This document shows positions 14,549-23,258 of a DNA stretch of 35,758 nt, one piece after another. This DNA is from an uncultured Flavobacteriaceae bacterium. Lineage in GTDB: Bacteria; Bacteroidota; Bacteroidia; Flavobacteriales; Flavobacteriaceae. The notes beneath the pieces are model-generated. The model was not told the origin of the DNA, made no database searches, and was given only the letters and a program-made list of their open reading frames with translations. Positions within the stretch are counted from its first letter, which is position 1. Every line of letters starts with the position of its first letter. The position numbers were made by a program, and so were the translations under genes. The stretch lies in NCBI GenBank assembly GCA_905479835.1, contig CAJQNZ010000072.1:1-35758 (forward strand). Reading direction: 5' to 3'.

Positions 14549-17500
14549 ATGAAAAACGTTTTATGGATATCTGTCTTTTTATTTGGGCTTTATGCGCATG
14601 GACAGAAAGATTCTAAAAACTTTCGAACCAAGAAAATTGATGTTCAAAAAGATTCAATTCTTATTGAATCAGTAAGTATCAATCCATTTCATTTTAAAAT
14701 ATATGATACTGATAAAACTGTAATTGATTCAATCCAATATTCTATAGATTTTGAAAAATCAATTTTAGTTATTGATAAAGAAAAATACCCTCAAATTGAA
14801 GTTGAATATTATGCATATCCTGATTTTTTAACTAAAACTTATTCAAAATTTGACAAGAAGTTAATTGTTGAAAATCCAACGGACAATTCTACTTTATACA
14901 AAGTTCCTTCTCGCATAGAAAACTCTACTTTCAAGCCGTTTGATGGACTCAATACAGTCGGAAGTATCAGTAGAGGATTGACAATAGGAAACAATCAAGA
15001 TGCTGTTTTAAATTCTACACTCGATCTTCAGATTGCAGGAAAGTTATCAGAAAAAGTAACATTAAGAGCTTCAATTACAGACACCAATATTCCATTTCAG
15101 GAGAATGGCTATACACAACAATTGAATGAATTTGATCGAGTTTTCATTGAGTTATTCAGTGACACTTGGAGTTTAAAAGCAGGAGATGTGGATTTAAAAG
15201 ATGACGATTCCTATTATGGAAATTTCACCAAGCAAGTCTCTGGAATGTCCGTTAATGGTATTATCGACCATTCTGATGATTCCAAAACTTCTGTTTTTGT
15301 TTCAGGAGCATTGGTAAGAGGGAAATTCACCAATTATGAATTTATTGGGCAAGAAAACAATCAAGGTCCTTACCGTCTTTTTGGTCCAAATAATGAACAG
15401 TTTATCATCATACTATCAGGAAGCGAAACTGTTTATGTAAATGGTCTTGCGCTGACAAGAGGTGAAAATAAAGATTATGTAATTGATTATAATACTGCCG
15501 AAGTTACTTTTACTCCAACTTTTCCTATAAATGCCAATATGAGAATCTCTGTAGATTTTCAATATACAGACCGTAATTATACACGATTTATTTCTCATAA
15601 TGGAGCGCAATACAAAAGTGAAAAACTAAAAATTGGCGGGTCATTTTACATAGAAAACGATATCAAAAATCAATCGTTACAGCAGGATCTTTCAGACAGT
15701 CAGAAAGAATTGTTATCACTTGCAGGAAATGATATTACACGAATGGTTTCCCCAAGCGCTACCTTAGACAATTTTTCAGAAAGTAAGATTCAATATCGCA
15801 AAGAATTTATTGGGGCAACCGAAATTTATGTTTTTTCTAATGATCAAAATGATGAATTATACAATGTCCGTTTTACCAATGTAGGAGAAAATCTTGGTGA
15901 TTATGAGTTGAACAGTACAATTGCAATTGGAAAAATATATGAATATGTAGGTGTAAATTTAGGGAATTACAATCCTACAATCCAATTAATCGCGCCCAAT
16001 AAATTGCAGTTGGCACTTGTTAATGCATCTTATAATCCTTCAGAAAAGACAAATATTAATGCAGAAATAGCTTTTAGTCAAAATGACCAAAATCTTTTCT
16101 CAACTGTAGATAATGAGCAGAATGATGGACTAGCTTCAAAAATAGGATGGGAACAACTTCTTATTGATAAAAAGTGGGATTTAAAAAGTAATGTGAATTT
16201 TGAATCTATTTCTCAGGATTTTAAAACAATACAACGTTTTAGAAATATTGAATTTAATAGAGATTGGAACATCCTGAACCCTTCTGGAAACCAACAATTA
16301 TTCAACACTTCTTTTATATATTCCAATGAAGAAAATGGTGCCGTAATTTACAATTATGAACAACTTAATTTCAGCGACTCATTTCAAGGGAACAGACACA
16401 ACTTCAATGCTAATCTAAATTATGACAACCTTAAAATTGATGTCATCAGTAGTTTATTAAATAGCAAATCATTGGATGAAAAGAATGATTTTAAAAGACT
16501 CTATTCTGTCTCTAGATATGATTTTGACAAAAGTTGGGTTGGATTAAAAGTAAATGCCGAAAATAATACCATAAAAAATAGTGCCAATCAAATACTTTCT
16601 CCTTTAAGCCAAAAATTCACCGAATATCAACCCTTTATAGGAATTGGAGATTCTACCAAAGTATTTGTAGAAATTGGGGCCAATTTTCGGGCAAATGATA
16701 GTGTGAAATCCAATATTCTTGAGCAAGTAAATAAATCCAAAATGTATTTTATGAATTCGCAATTGATAAAAAGTGAGAATACTAAATTAGCTCTTTATGC
16801 GAACTATAGAACTGTTGCTAATGTAGATTTTGAAAATACAAAATCCTTAAATTCAAGAGTTGTTTTCAACCAACAATTATTCAAAAAATTGATCCATTTA
16901 AATAGTGTTTATGAAACCGTATCTGGAAGTCTACCACAACAAGAATTTTCCTATATTGAAGTTGAACCTGGACAAGGGTACTATACATGGAACGACTATA
17001 ATAACGATGGAATTCAAGAGTTGAACGAATTTGAAATTGCTCAATTTCAAGATGAAGCAACCTATTTAAGAGTTGCTTTACCGACCCTTAATTACGTACA
17101 GACTCATCAGACAAAATTCAGTCAATCAGTACTTTTTAACTTCCAACAATGGAGCAATCAGAAAGGGTTTAAAAAAGCGCTTTCTCGATTTCAAAATCAA
17201 TCATATGCATTGGTCGATAATAAACAGACAAAAGGTGATGATTCTTTTAATTTAAATCCATTTGACATAAATAACGACGATGTATTAGCTTTTAATTATA
17301 ATCTTAAAAATAGCCTGTTTTTCAATCGAGGTAAACAACGATATTCTACGACTTATAATTATATTGATTCACGAAACAAATCAAGTTTAGCAATTGACAA
17401 TCTTGAAAGCAAATTAAGATTACATCAATTACTATTTACACATAAAATAGGTGATTTTTGGTTACTTGAAATAAGTTCAAGCCTCGGTAAAAATTCTAAT

Positions 17501-17935
17501 TCTTCTGAGAATTTTGCCAATAGAAATTACATCCTAGGTAACACGTCTTTCAATCCAAAAATCTCCTATTTATACAACGATTATTCTTCATTGAATTTCT
17601 TATACGAGTATAAAACTAAAGAAAATAAAATAGGGGATTTAGAATCTTTGTCTTCTCATAAAATGGGTGCTTCTTTTCGCACGACCAACAAAAAAAATGT
17701 TACGTTACAATCAGAATTCAACTTTTTTATAAATGACTTTATAGGAAACCAAAATTCTCCAGTTGCTTATCAAATACTTGAAGGTTTACAGAATGGAAAT
17801 AATTTTACTTGGAGTCTCTTATGGCAACAGAAATTGACTCAATATCTTGATTTGAACTTCAACTACTTGGGAAGAAAAAGCGAAACATCGAATACAATTC
17901 ATACAGGATCTGTTCAACTTCGAGCTAATTTTTAG
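14549..17935 (+). CDS. Large outer-membrane beta-barrel-like protein, Bacteroidota-specific
   Basis: From the ATG at 14549 the protein has 1128 residues (an upstream TTG at 14537 would add four). Residues 1-18 form a signal peptide (VLWISVFLFGLYAHGQ). The rest is rich in alternating polar/aromatic strands with many Asn, Tyr, Phe and Ser. It has clear barrel features such as GSISRGLTIGNNQD, FTPTFPINANMRISVDFQYTDRNY and a C-terminus ending in an aromatic (VQLRANF). There is also a DYNNDGIQELNEFE stretch typical of calcium-binding loops. It resembles large conserved hypothetical outer-membrane proteins of flavobacteria. I do not recognise a functional name. It shows no TonB box or plug domain, so a TonB-dependent receptor is unlikely. 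Confidence 0.8.
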   Translation: MKNVLWISVFLFGLYAHGQKDSKNFRTKKIDVQKDSILIESVSINPFHFKIYDTDKTVIDSIQYSIDFEKSILVIDKEKYPQIEVEYYAYPDFLTKTYSKFDKKLIVENPTDNSTLYKVPSRIENSTFKPFDGLNTVGSISRGLTIGNNQDAVLNSTLDLQIAGKLSEKVTLRASITDTNIPFQENGYTQQLNEFDRVFIELFSDTWSLKAGDVDLKDDDSYYGNFTKQVSGMSVNGIIDHSDDSKTSVFVSGALVRGKFTNYEFIGQENNQGPYRLFGPNNEQFIIILSGSETVYVNGLALTRGENKDYVIDYNTAEVTFTPTFPINANMRISVDFQYTDRNYTRFISHNGAQYKSEKLKIGGSFYIENDIKNQSLQQDLSDSQKELLSLAGNDITRMVSPSATLDNFSESKIQYRKEFIGATEIYVFSNDQNDELYNVRFTNVGENLGDYELNSTIAIGKIYEYVGVNLGNYNPTIQLIAPNKLQLALVNASYNPSEKTNINAEIAFSQNDQNLFSTVDNEQNDGLASKIGWEQLLIDKKWDLKSNVNFESISQDFKTIQRFRNIEFNRDWNILNPSGNQQLFNTSFIYSNEENGAVIYNYEQLNFSDSFQGNRHNFNANLNYDNLKIDVISSLLNSKSLDEKNDFKRLYSVSRYDFDKSWVGLKVNAENNTIKNSANQILSPLSQKFTEYQPFIGIGDSTKVFVEIGANFRANDSVKSNILEQVNKSKMYFMNSQLIKSENTKLALYANYRTVANVDFENTKSLNSRVVFNQQLFKKLIHLNSVYETVSGSLPQQEFSYIEVEPGQGYYTWNDYNNDGIQELNEFEIAQFQDEATYLRVALPTLNYVQTHQTKFSQSVLFNFQQWSNQKGFKKALSRFQNQSYALVDNKQTKGDDSFNLNPFDINNDDVLAFNYNLKNSLFFNRGKQRYSTTYNYIDSRNKSSLAIDNLESKLRLHQLLFTHKIGDFWLLEISSSLGKNSNSSENFANRNYILGNTSFNPKISYLYNDYSSLNFLYEYKTKENKIGDLESLSSHKMGASFRTTNKKNVTLQSEFNFFINDFIGNQNSPVAYQILEGLQNGNNFTWSLLWQQKLTQYLDLNFNYLGRKSETSNTIHTGSVQLRANF

Positions 17936-18009
17936 GCATAATTATTGTTGCTTTCAACGCAACTAAAGAATGTATTGTACATCTTATTAAAAAATAAAAA
18001 GAACCATTT

Positions 18010-18555
18010 ATGAAAAAAATAATGCTTATTGCAATTCTATCAATTGCCAGTTTATCAACTTATGCGCAACAACAAGAAACTCCACAAAATACTATTGGAG
18101 AGAATGAGTTAAAAATCAATGTTACCAATATTATTATTTTTAAATGGCTGGATGTAGGTTATGAAAGAATTCTTAATGAAGAATCTTCTGTAGGAGTTGG
18201 AGTATTATTCGCTTTGGATAATGATGACCTTGATTTAGATGAATATAGAACTTTTTCAATCACTCCATATTATCGTCATTTTTTTGGCAAAAAGTATGCG
18301 CAAGGATTTTTCGTTGAAGGATTTGGGATGTTACATTCAGGAGAAAATGAAGAATATTTTTACAATACTCAAGACCCTACGATTGTTCAAGAAAAATATA
18401 CTGACTTTGCAATAGGAGTTTCTATCGGAACTAAGATTGTGAGCAAACGTGGCTTTGTAGCGGAAATATATGGTGGAATCGGAAGAGATTTATTAGATAA
18501 AAGTGGTCTTGAAGTTGTAGGTCGTGGAGGAATTTCTCTAGGATATCGGTTCTAA
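18010..18555 (+). CDS. DUF3575-like small outer-membrane beta-barrel protein (paralogue 1)
   Basis: The 181-residue protein has a signal peptide (MKKIMLIAILSIASLSTYAQ). An 8-to-10-strand barrel-like body follows with the landmarks ELKINVTNIIIFKWLDVGYERIL, FSITPYYRHFFG, GFFVEGFG and a final GGISLGYRF. This pattern fits the DUF3575-type barrels of Bacteroidota. It ends with aromatic F, as expected for a BAM substrate. It is followed 60 bp later by a paralogue of the same length, so the two arose by tandem duplication. It lies 74 bp after the large barrel gene and may be co-transcribed. The function is unknown. Confidence 0.8.
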   Translation: MKKIMLIAILSIASLSTYAQQQETPQNTIGENELKINVTNIIIFKWLDVGYERILNEESSVGVGVLFALDNDDLDLDEYRTFSITPYYRHFFGKKYAQGFFVEGFGMLHSGENEEYFYNTQDPTIVQEKYTDFAIGVSIGTKIVSKRGFVAEIYGGIGRDLLDKSGLEVVGRGGISLGYRF

Positions 18556-18615
18556 CTTTTGAAAAATTAATTTAAAAAAAAGGTTGAACCATTTCATAAA
18601 TATTGAATCTATATT

Positions 18616-19152
18616 ATGAAAAAAATTATATTAATTTTAATTATAACAGTTGTTAGTATATCTACATATGCTCAAGAAAAAAATAAAAAACATCATGAGG
18701 TGAAAATCAATGCGTTTAATCTACTGATTTTTAAACACCTTGAAGGTTCTTATGAATATTTAATCAATTCTGAATCTTCAGCAGGTATTGCAGTTCGTTT
18801 TGCATTAAATTCTTATGATGATCGGAATATTATTTCCTATAATGAACGCTATGTTTTCACAGGGTTTTATCGTCGCTATTTTTCTGAAAAATATGCAACA
18901 GGATTTTTTGTAGAAGGATTGACCATGTATAGCCATACTGAAGATGATGTGACAGCTATCTCAGGTACTACATCTATACAATCTTCCAATGATATTGCAT
19001 TGGGATTTGCATTGGGATGGAAGTTTGTGAGTAAAAAAGGGATTACATTTGAATTTTATGGAGGGATCGGCGAACAGATTACTTCTTCTAATAACAATGT
19101 CGCAACCGAAGTTATTCCTCGATTAGGAGCTTCGATTGGCTATAGATTTTAA
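18616..19152 (+). CDS. DUF3575-like small outer-membrane beta-barrel protein (paralogue 2)
   Basis: The 178-residue protein has a signal peptide (MKKIILILIITVVSISTYAQ) and the same plan as the preceding gene: EVKINAFNLLIFKHLEGSYEYLINSESSAGIAVRFAL, FTGFYRRYFSEKYATGFFVEG, ALGWKFVSKKGITFEFYGGIG and final GASIGYRF. Identity with its neighbour is obvious along the whole length, with the extracellular loops (about 85-145) diverging most. It is the last gene before a strong terminator at 19166-19208. The function is unknown; it is probably an outer-membrane protein. Confidence 0.8.
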   Translation: MKKIILILIITVVSISTYAQEKNKKHHEVKINAFNLLIFKHLEGSYEYLINSESSAGIAVRFALNSYDDRNIISYNERYVFTGFYRRYFSEKYATGFFVEGLTMYSHTEDDVTAISGTTSIQSSNDIALGFALGWKFVSKKGITFEFYGGIGEQITSSNNNVATEVIPRLGASIGYRF

Positions 19153-19165
19153 TACTTAACACTAC

Positions 19166-19208
19166 AAACTAAAAACCCTCCAAGTAATTCTTGGAAGGTT
19201 TTTAGTTT
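19166..19208. terminator. Strong bidirectional terminator
   Basis: Arms 19166-19184 and 19190-19208 pair at 18 of 19 positions (one C/A mismatch) around loop TAATT, with T-runs reading in either direction. It separates the convergent barrel gene (ends 19152) and glycyl-tRNA synthetase gene (ends 19294). Confidence 0.88.
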
Positions 19209-19293
19209 ATATCAATAAATTTTTGCCTTGATTTCGAATCGTTTTGACTCCATTCACTATTATAGTTTTGCGATCAGAGACCATATAGATATA

Positions 19294-20835
19294 TTACATC
19301 TTTTTCAACCAAGTTTTCATAGATACTTCTTGCTCAATAATACCTTTCAATTCTGATATTTTTACACGTGTTTGTTCCATAGTATCTCTATGACGTATCG
19401 TTACTGAATCATCATTTAAAGTATCATGATCTACAGTAATACAAAATGGTGTTCCATTGGCGTCTTGTCTTCTATAACGTCTTCCTACAGCGTCTTTTTC
19501 ATCATAGCCAACATTAAAATCCCATTTTAAATCCTCTACAATTTTACGTGCAACTTCTGGTAGACCATCTTTTTTTACCAATGGTAAAATGGCTGCTTTA
19601 TATGGTGCAAGCACTGCAGGCAATCTCAAGACTGTTCTTGTTGTTCCATTTTCTAATATCTCTTCTTGTAAAGCAGTAGAAAAAACTGCCAAAAACATAC
19701 GGTCAAGACCTATAGATGTTTCCAACACATAAGGGACATAATTTTTATTTTCTTCATGGTCAAAATATTGTAATTTCTTCCCTGAAAATTCTTCATGTGC
19801 TTTTAAGTCAAAATCTGTTCTTGAATGTATTCCTTCCAGTTCTTTAAATCCAAAAGGAAACCTAAATTCAATATCTGCTGCTGCATCTGCATAATGAGCC
19901 AATTTTTCATGATCATGAAAACGGTAATTATCTGATCCCATTCCCAATGAAAGATGCCATTTCATACGAGTTTCTTTCCAATGCTCATACCATTCACCTT
20001 GAGTTCCAGGCTTGATAAAGAACTGCATTTCCATCTGTTCAAACTCTCTCATTCTAAAAATAAATTGTCTCGCAACAATTTCATTTCTAAACGCTTTACC
20101 AGTCTGAGCAATTCCAAAAGGAATTTTCATACGTCCAGATTTCTGCACATTTAAGAAATTTACAAAAATCCCTTGAGCTGTTTCTGGACGTAAATATAAA
20201 TCCATCGCCGATTCAGCAGAAGCTCCTAATTTTGTCCCAAACATTAAATTGAATTGCTTTACATCAGTCCAATTTTTGCTTCCCGACAATGGATCTGCAA
20301 TTTCAAGTTCTTCAATCAATGCTTTTATATCAGCCAAATCTTCATTTTCTAAAGATTTTCCCATTCTTGAAAGAATCGTATTGATTTTCTCTTGATAACC
20401 TAATACTCGACCATTGGTAGAAATAAATTCTTCTTTATTGAAAGACTCTCCAAATCGCTTTTCAGCCTTGCTAACTTCTTTTTCTATTTTTGTTTCAATC
20501 TTTGCACAATAATCTTCGATTAAAACATCAGCTCTATATCTCTTTTTTGAATCTTTATTATCAATTAGCGGATCGTTAAAAGCGTCAACATGTCCCGATG
20601 CTTTCCAGGTTGTAGGATGCATTAATATTGACGAATCTAATCCTACAATATTTTCATTCATTTGAACCATTGCTTTCCACCAATACTCTCTAATATTTTT
20701 TTTAAGTTCTACTCCATTTTGCGCATAATCATATACTGCACTCAATCCGTCATAAATCTCACTACTCTGGAAAATATATCCATATTCCTTAGCATGTGAA
20801 ATAACATTTTTAAATTTATCTTGTTGTTTTGCCAT
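19294..20835 (-). CDS. glyS: Glycine--tRNA ligase, homodimeric type
   Basis: The 513-residue class II synthetase charges tRNA-Gly. It is of the alpha2 (eukaryote/archaea-like) type used by many Bacteroidota, not the alpha2beta2 type. Visible landmarks are YGYIFQSSEIYDGLSAVYDYA near the N-terminus, WKASGHVDAF (motif 1 region), RPETAQGIFVNF, motif 2 FRNEI with REFEQMEMQFF, motif 3 ETSIGLDRMFLAVF, and the C-terminal anticodon-binding domain (LPAVLAPYKAAILPL onward, about 405-513). Length is normal. The -7 box ends only 4 bp before the ATG, so the mRNA may be leaderless. Confidence 0.96.
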   Translation of the reverse strand: MAKQQDKFKNVISHAKEYGYIFQSSEIYDGLSAVYDYAQNGVELKKNIREYWWKAMVQMNENIVGLDSSILMHPTTWKASGHVDAFNDPLIDNKDSKKRYRADVLIEDYCAKIETKIEKEVSKAEKRFGESFNKEEFISTNGRVLGYQEKINTILSRMGKSLENEDLADIKALIEELEIADPLSGSKNWTDVKQFNLMFGTKLGASAESAMDLYLRPETAQGIFVNFLNVQKSGRMKIPFGIAQTGKAFRNEIVARQFIFRMREFEQMEMQFFIKPGTQGEWYEHWKETRMKWHLSLGMGSDNYRFHDHEKLAHYADAAADIEFRFPFGFKELEGIHSRTDFDLKAHEEFSGKKLQYFDHEENKNYVPYVLETSIGLDRMFLAVFSTALQEEILENGTTRTVLRLPAVLAPYKAAILPLVKKDGLPEVARKIVEDLKWDFNVGYDEKDAVGRRYRRQDANGTPFCITVDHDTLNDDSVTIRHRDTMEQTRVKISELKGIIEQEVSMKTWLKKM

Positions 20836-20839
20836 GGTG

Positions 20840-20868
20840 CAAAAATAGTAAAGGTTTTAATATTACAA
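20840..20868 (-). promoter_or_regulatory. Promoter of glycyl-tRNA synthetase (TTG-N18-TATTTTTG)
   Basis: On the minus strand TTG (20866-20868) and TATTTTTG (20840-20847) are 18 bp apart, close to the Bacteroidota consensus. The G of the box is 4 bp from the ATG, so transcription would begin at or next to the start codon. Confidence 0.5.
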
Positions 20869-20882
20869 TGCTTGTAAATAAA

Positions 20883-20917
20883 AAAAGTGAAGGTTCATTA
20901 TAAGAACCTTCACTTTT
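20883..20917 (-). terminator. Intrinsic terminator of the coiled-coil protein gene
   Basis: Perfect 14-bp arms (20883-20896 and 20904-20917) with a 7-nt loop are followed on the minus strand by a run of seven Ts. It is 20 bp past the stop at 20937. Confidence 0.9.
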
Positions 20918-20936
20918 ATATTATTTATTAGATACT

Positions 20937-21818
20937 TTAGTTCAAGGTAACTTTAGAAGCACCGACCCATCTTCCGTCTATATAAACGTTGACCGTATGA
21001 ATCCCTTTTTTCATTTGTTTTCTATCCGTATCTACAACGAGGATCACATCTAGATTTTCTTTGATATATTCTACCGTTGTTTCGTCTGTATAATCTATAA
21101 CTGTAACCTCATCTGTTAAAGTTGTTGAACCTATACTTTTTACAACTTCTCCGTCAGGATTTAAAACTTGGATTACAGCATTTTTTTCTCCTTCTTCTCC
21201 TAATAGGTTTTCTGCAATTCTAAAACTTATTCGTAAAGCATCGGTTCTACTTGCTCTTGAAGTTTCTACCAGATTTCCATTATTACGCATTTTCATTGAA
21301 ATTGCTTTAATAGAATTGACTTGCAACTTTGCAGCAATAGCAACTTTTTCTGTCAATCCTGAGTTTTCAACACTTATAGAATCCAAAATTACTTTCTGAC
21401 CTTCAGAAAAAACTTGAACACTATCAATTTTTTTAGTCAAATATTGATTATTAACTTTCAGGTTTTCTGACAAAACAGCTAATTCTTGATAAGATGTTTC
21501 TAGTTCTTTTATTTTATTTTTATAACGTCTTATCAGACTATAATTTGTCTGTTTCAAGTTTTTAATAGAATCTCTAAACAATACGATTTCTTCACGTTCA
21601 AGTTTCAATTCATCTGATAAAGAGTTGTTTTTACTTATCGCAATATCAAGTTCTGCAATCATTCCATCAAGATTGTTCTGAATTTCTGTCTTTTCTTCTT
21701 CAAGAAATGTATTGGATTCTTTCAGTTTATTATTGGTCATAAATAAATATCCAATTGCACCTAGTAATAGCAAAGCTAGTATAACAATAATCGCTTTGTT
21801 CGTTGAGTTATTATTCAT
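20937..21818 (-). CDS. Membrane-anchored coiled-coil protein of unknown function
   Basis: The 293-residue protein has one N-terminal membrane segment (about 9-27, AIIVILALLLLGAIGYLF). A long coiled coil follows (about 30-155, with heptad-like runs such as NNKLKESNTFLEEEKTEIQ and YKNKIKELETSYQELAVLSE). A compact beta-rich C-terminal domain (about 165-293) ends in GIHTVNVYIDGRWVGASKVTLN. The topology is likely N-in with the coil and C-terminal domain in the periplasm. Proteins of this layout are conserved in flavobacteria without a known role, and I do not recognise a named family. It has its own strong terminator. The methyltransferase gene lies 64 bp upstream on the same strand after its own stop. 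Confidence 0.8.
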   Translation of the reverse strand: MNNNSTNKAIIVILALLLLGAIGYLFMTNNKLKESNTFLEEEKTEIQNNLDGMIAELDIAISKNNSLSDELKLEREEIVLFRDSIKNLKQTNYSLIRRYKNKIKELETSYQELAVLSENLKVNNQYLTKKIDSVQVFSEGQKVILDSISVENSGLTEKVAIAAKLQVNSIKAISMKMRNNGNLVETSRASRTDALRISFRIAENLLGEEGEKNAVIQVLNPDGEVVKSIGSTTLTDEVTVIDYTDETTVEYIKENLDVILVVDTDRKQMKKGIHTVNVYIDGRWVGASKVTLN

Positions 21819-21882
21819 TTTCTTAAATTTAGTATGTTAATATAACGCTCTGTAATTGTATAAATTACATTTATACTATGTT

Positions 21883-22440
21883 TTATTTTTTACAAATATA
21901 TACAAATGCTGGAGGGAAATTAAGTGGTTCAAATTCCAACTTAACTTTGTTTTCAAAAATAGACTTGAATTGTTTTAAAAAGTTAACACTGTATTGAAAT
22001 TGGACAAATTGCCCTTTATCCTTTAGAATAATATGCGATTTTTTAATAATACTATTTGACAATTCTTTGGGTAAAAGACTCAATGGAAGGCTTGAAATTA
22101 CAGCATCAACTTTTTTAAAACCTCTTTTTTCAATTTCAACTTGAACATCTTCAGCGGAAACGTTCAATACAATTAATTGCTTATGATCAATTTGTTTTAT
22201 GTTTTTATAAAAATTTTCATTTATTTCAAATGACAACAAGATAGCATTAGGATTAAGTCGATTCAAGATCTCTTTGGTAATAATACCATTTCCAGGGCCA
22301 AATTCTATAATAACATTGCTTTTTTCAAAATCAATATTTTTTACTATTCTTTTTACTAAGTATTTCGAACTCGGAATAAAAGAGCCTGAAGTTTTCATGC
22401 TTTTTAATGCTTCTTTAAAAAATGCTCTTTTTTTTCCCAT
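21883..22440 (-). CDS. Class I SAM-dependent methyltransferase (rRNA adenine dimethylase / phospholipid N-methyltransferase-like)
   Basis: The 185-residue protein has motif I VIIEFGPGNGIITKEIL (about 43-59) and an acidic post-motif (SFEINENF). It has SSLPLSLLP where rRNA dimethylases have NLPY. This SSLP variant is characteristic of the PmtA-like phospholipid N-methyltransferases related to KsgA. It may therefore methylate phosphatidylethanolamine or another lipid, though the substrate cannot be settled by eye. There is no signal peptide or membrane segment. It is divergent from comF, with 55 bp between the starts. Confidence 0.8.
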   Translation of the reverse strand: MGKKRAFFKEALKSMKTSGSFIPSSKYLVKRIVKNIDFEKSNVIIEFGPGNGIITKEILNRLNPNAILLSFEINENFYKNIKQIDHKQLIVLNVSAEDVQVEIEKRGFKKVDAVISSLPLSLLPKELSNSIIKKSHIILKDKGQFVQFQYSVNFLKQFKSIFENKVKLEFEPLNFPPAFVYICKK

Positions 22441-22495
22441 CTATTGAATTAATCTTTCAAGTTTCATATCTTTATCCAACTTGCAACCATTAATT

Positions 22496-23191
22496 ATGGC
22501 AAATATGCAACTATTTAAAGATATATTTTATTTATTTTTTCCTAAAGTCTGTTTAAGTTGTAAACTTCAACTCACACATAATGAAACTATAATATGCACA
22601 CTCTGTAGGCACGATTTTCCGGGAACTAGTTTTACCAATGTTGAAAAAAACTTACTTGAAAAGAAATTTTATGGTAGAATCCCATTAGAAGAAGCTACTT
22701 CTTTATTCTTTTTTCACAAAAAAGGAAAAATCCAAACACTTATTCATGAACTTAAATATAAAGGACATCAAGAATTGGGAACTTTCTTTGGGGATTGGCT
22801 AGGAATTGAAATGGCTGAAAGTGATCGTTTTAAAACCGTAGATTATATTATCCCTGTACCTCTTCATCCTAGAAAATTAAAAAAGAGAGGTTATAATCAA
22901 TTAACAAGATTTGGACAAGCAATATCAATTCATACGAATATTCCATTTATGGAAAGTGAATTAATTAAAACTGAAACTACTAAAACTCAAACTATAAAGG
23001 GTCGAATTGAAAGGTGGAATAAAAACAATGAATCATTTAAAGTAAAAGACAGGTTATTTTTTAAAGACAAGCACATACTTTTAATTGATGACATCACAAC
23101 TACAGGTGCTACACTTGAAAGATGCTCTCGTGAAATATTAAAAAGTGAGAATTGTAAAATAAGTATTGCCGTTATTGCTTACAGAGAGTAA
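22496..23191 (+). CDS. comF: ComF family phosphoribosyltransferase-like protein
   Basis: From the ATG at 22496 the protein has 231 residues (an upstream TTG at 22481 would add five). The N-terminus has a zinc-finger-like pair CLSC (C19, C22) and CTLC (C34, C37), the double-zinc-ribbon element of ComF. The C-terminal half is a type I phosphoribosyltransferase-like fold with IIPVPLHPRKLKKRGYNQ (118-135) and the PRPP loop LLIDDITTTGAT (195-206). ComF proteins are needed for handling transforming DNA in naturally competent bacteria. In Bacteroidota this has rarely been tested, so competence is not claimed. Confidence 0.9.
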   Translation: MANMQLFKDIFYLFFPKVCLSCKLQLTHNETIICTLCRHDFPGTSFTNVEKNLLEKKFYGRIPLEEATSLFFFHKKGKIQTLIHELKYKGHQELGTFFGDWLGIEMAESDRFKTVDYIIPVPLHPRKLKKRGYNQLTRFGQAISIHTNIPFMESELIKTETTKTQTIKGRIERWNKNNESFKVKDRLFFKDKHILLIDDITTTGATLERCSREILKSENCKISIAVIAYRE

Positions 23192-23258
23192 AATAACTAG
23201 ATTTATAAAGCGTTCTATGATAAAAATATATTGTTTCTTTGTTTAAAATTATTATTTG

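Noticed and set aside
22481-23191. A competence locus around comF
   Set aside because: comF-like genes are widespread in Bacteroidota, and no other competence genes are in the window.
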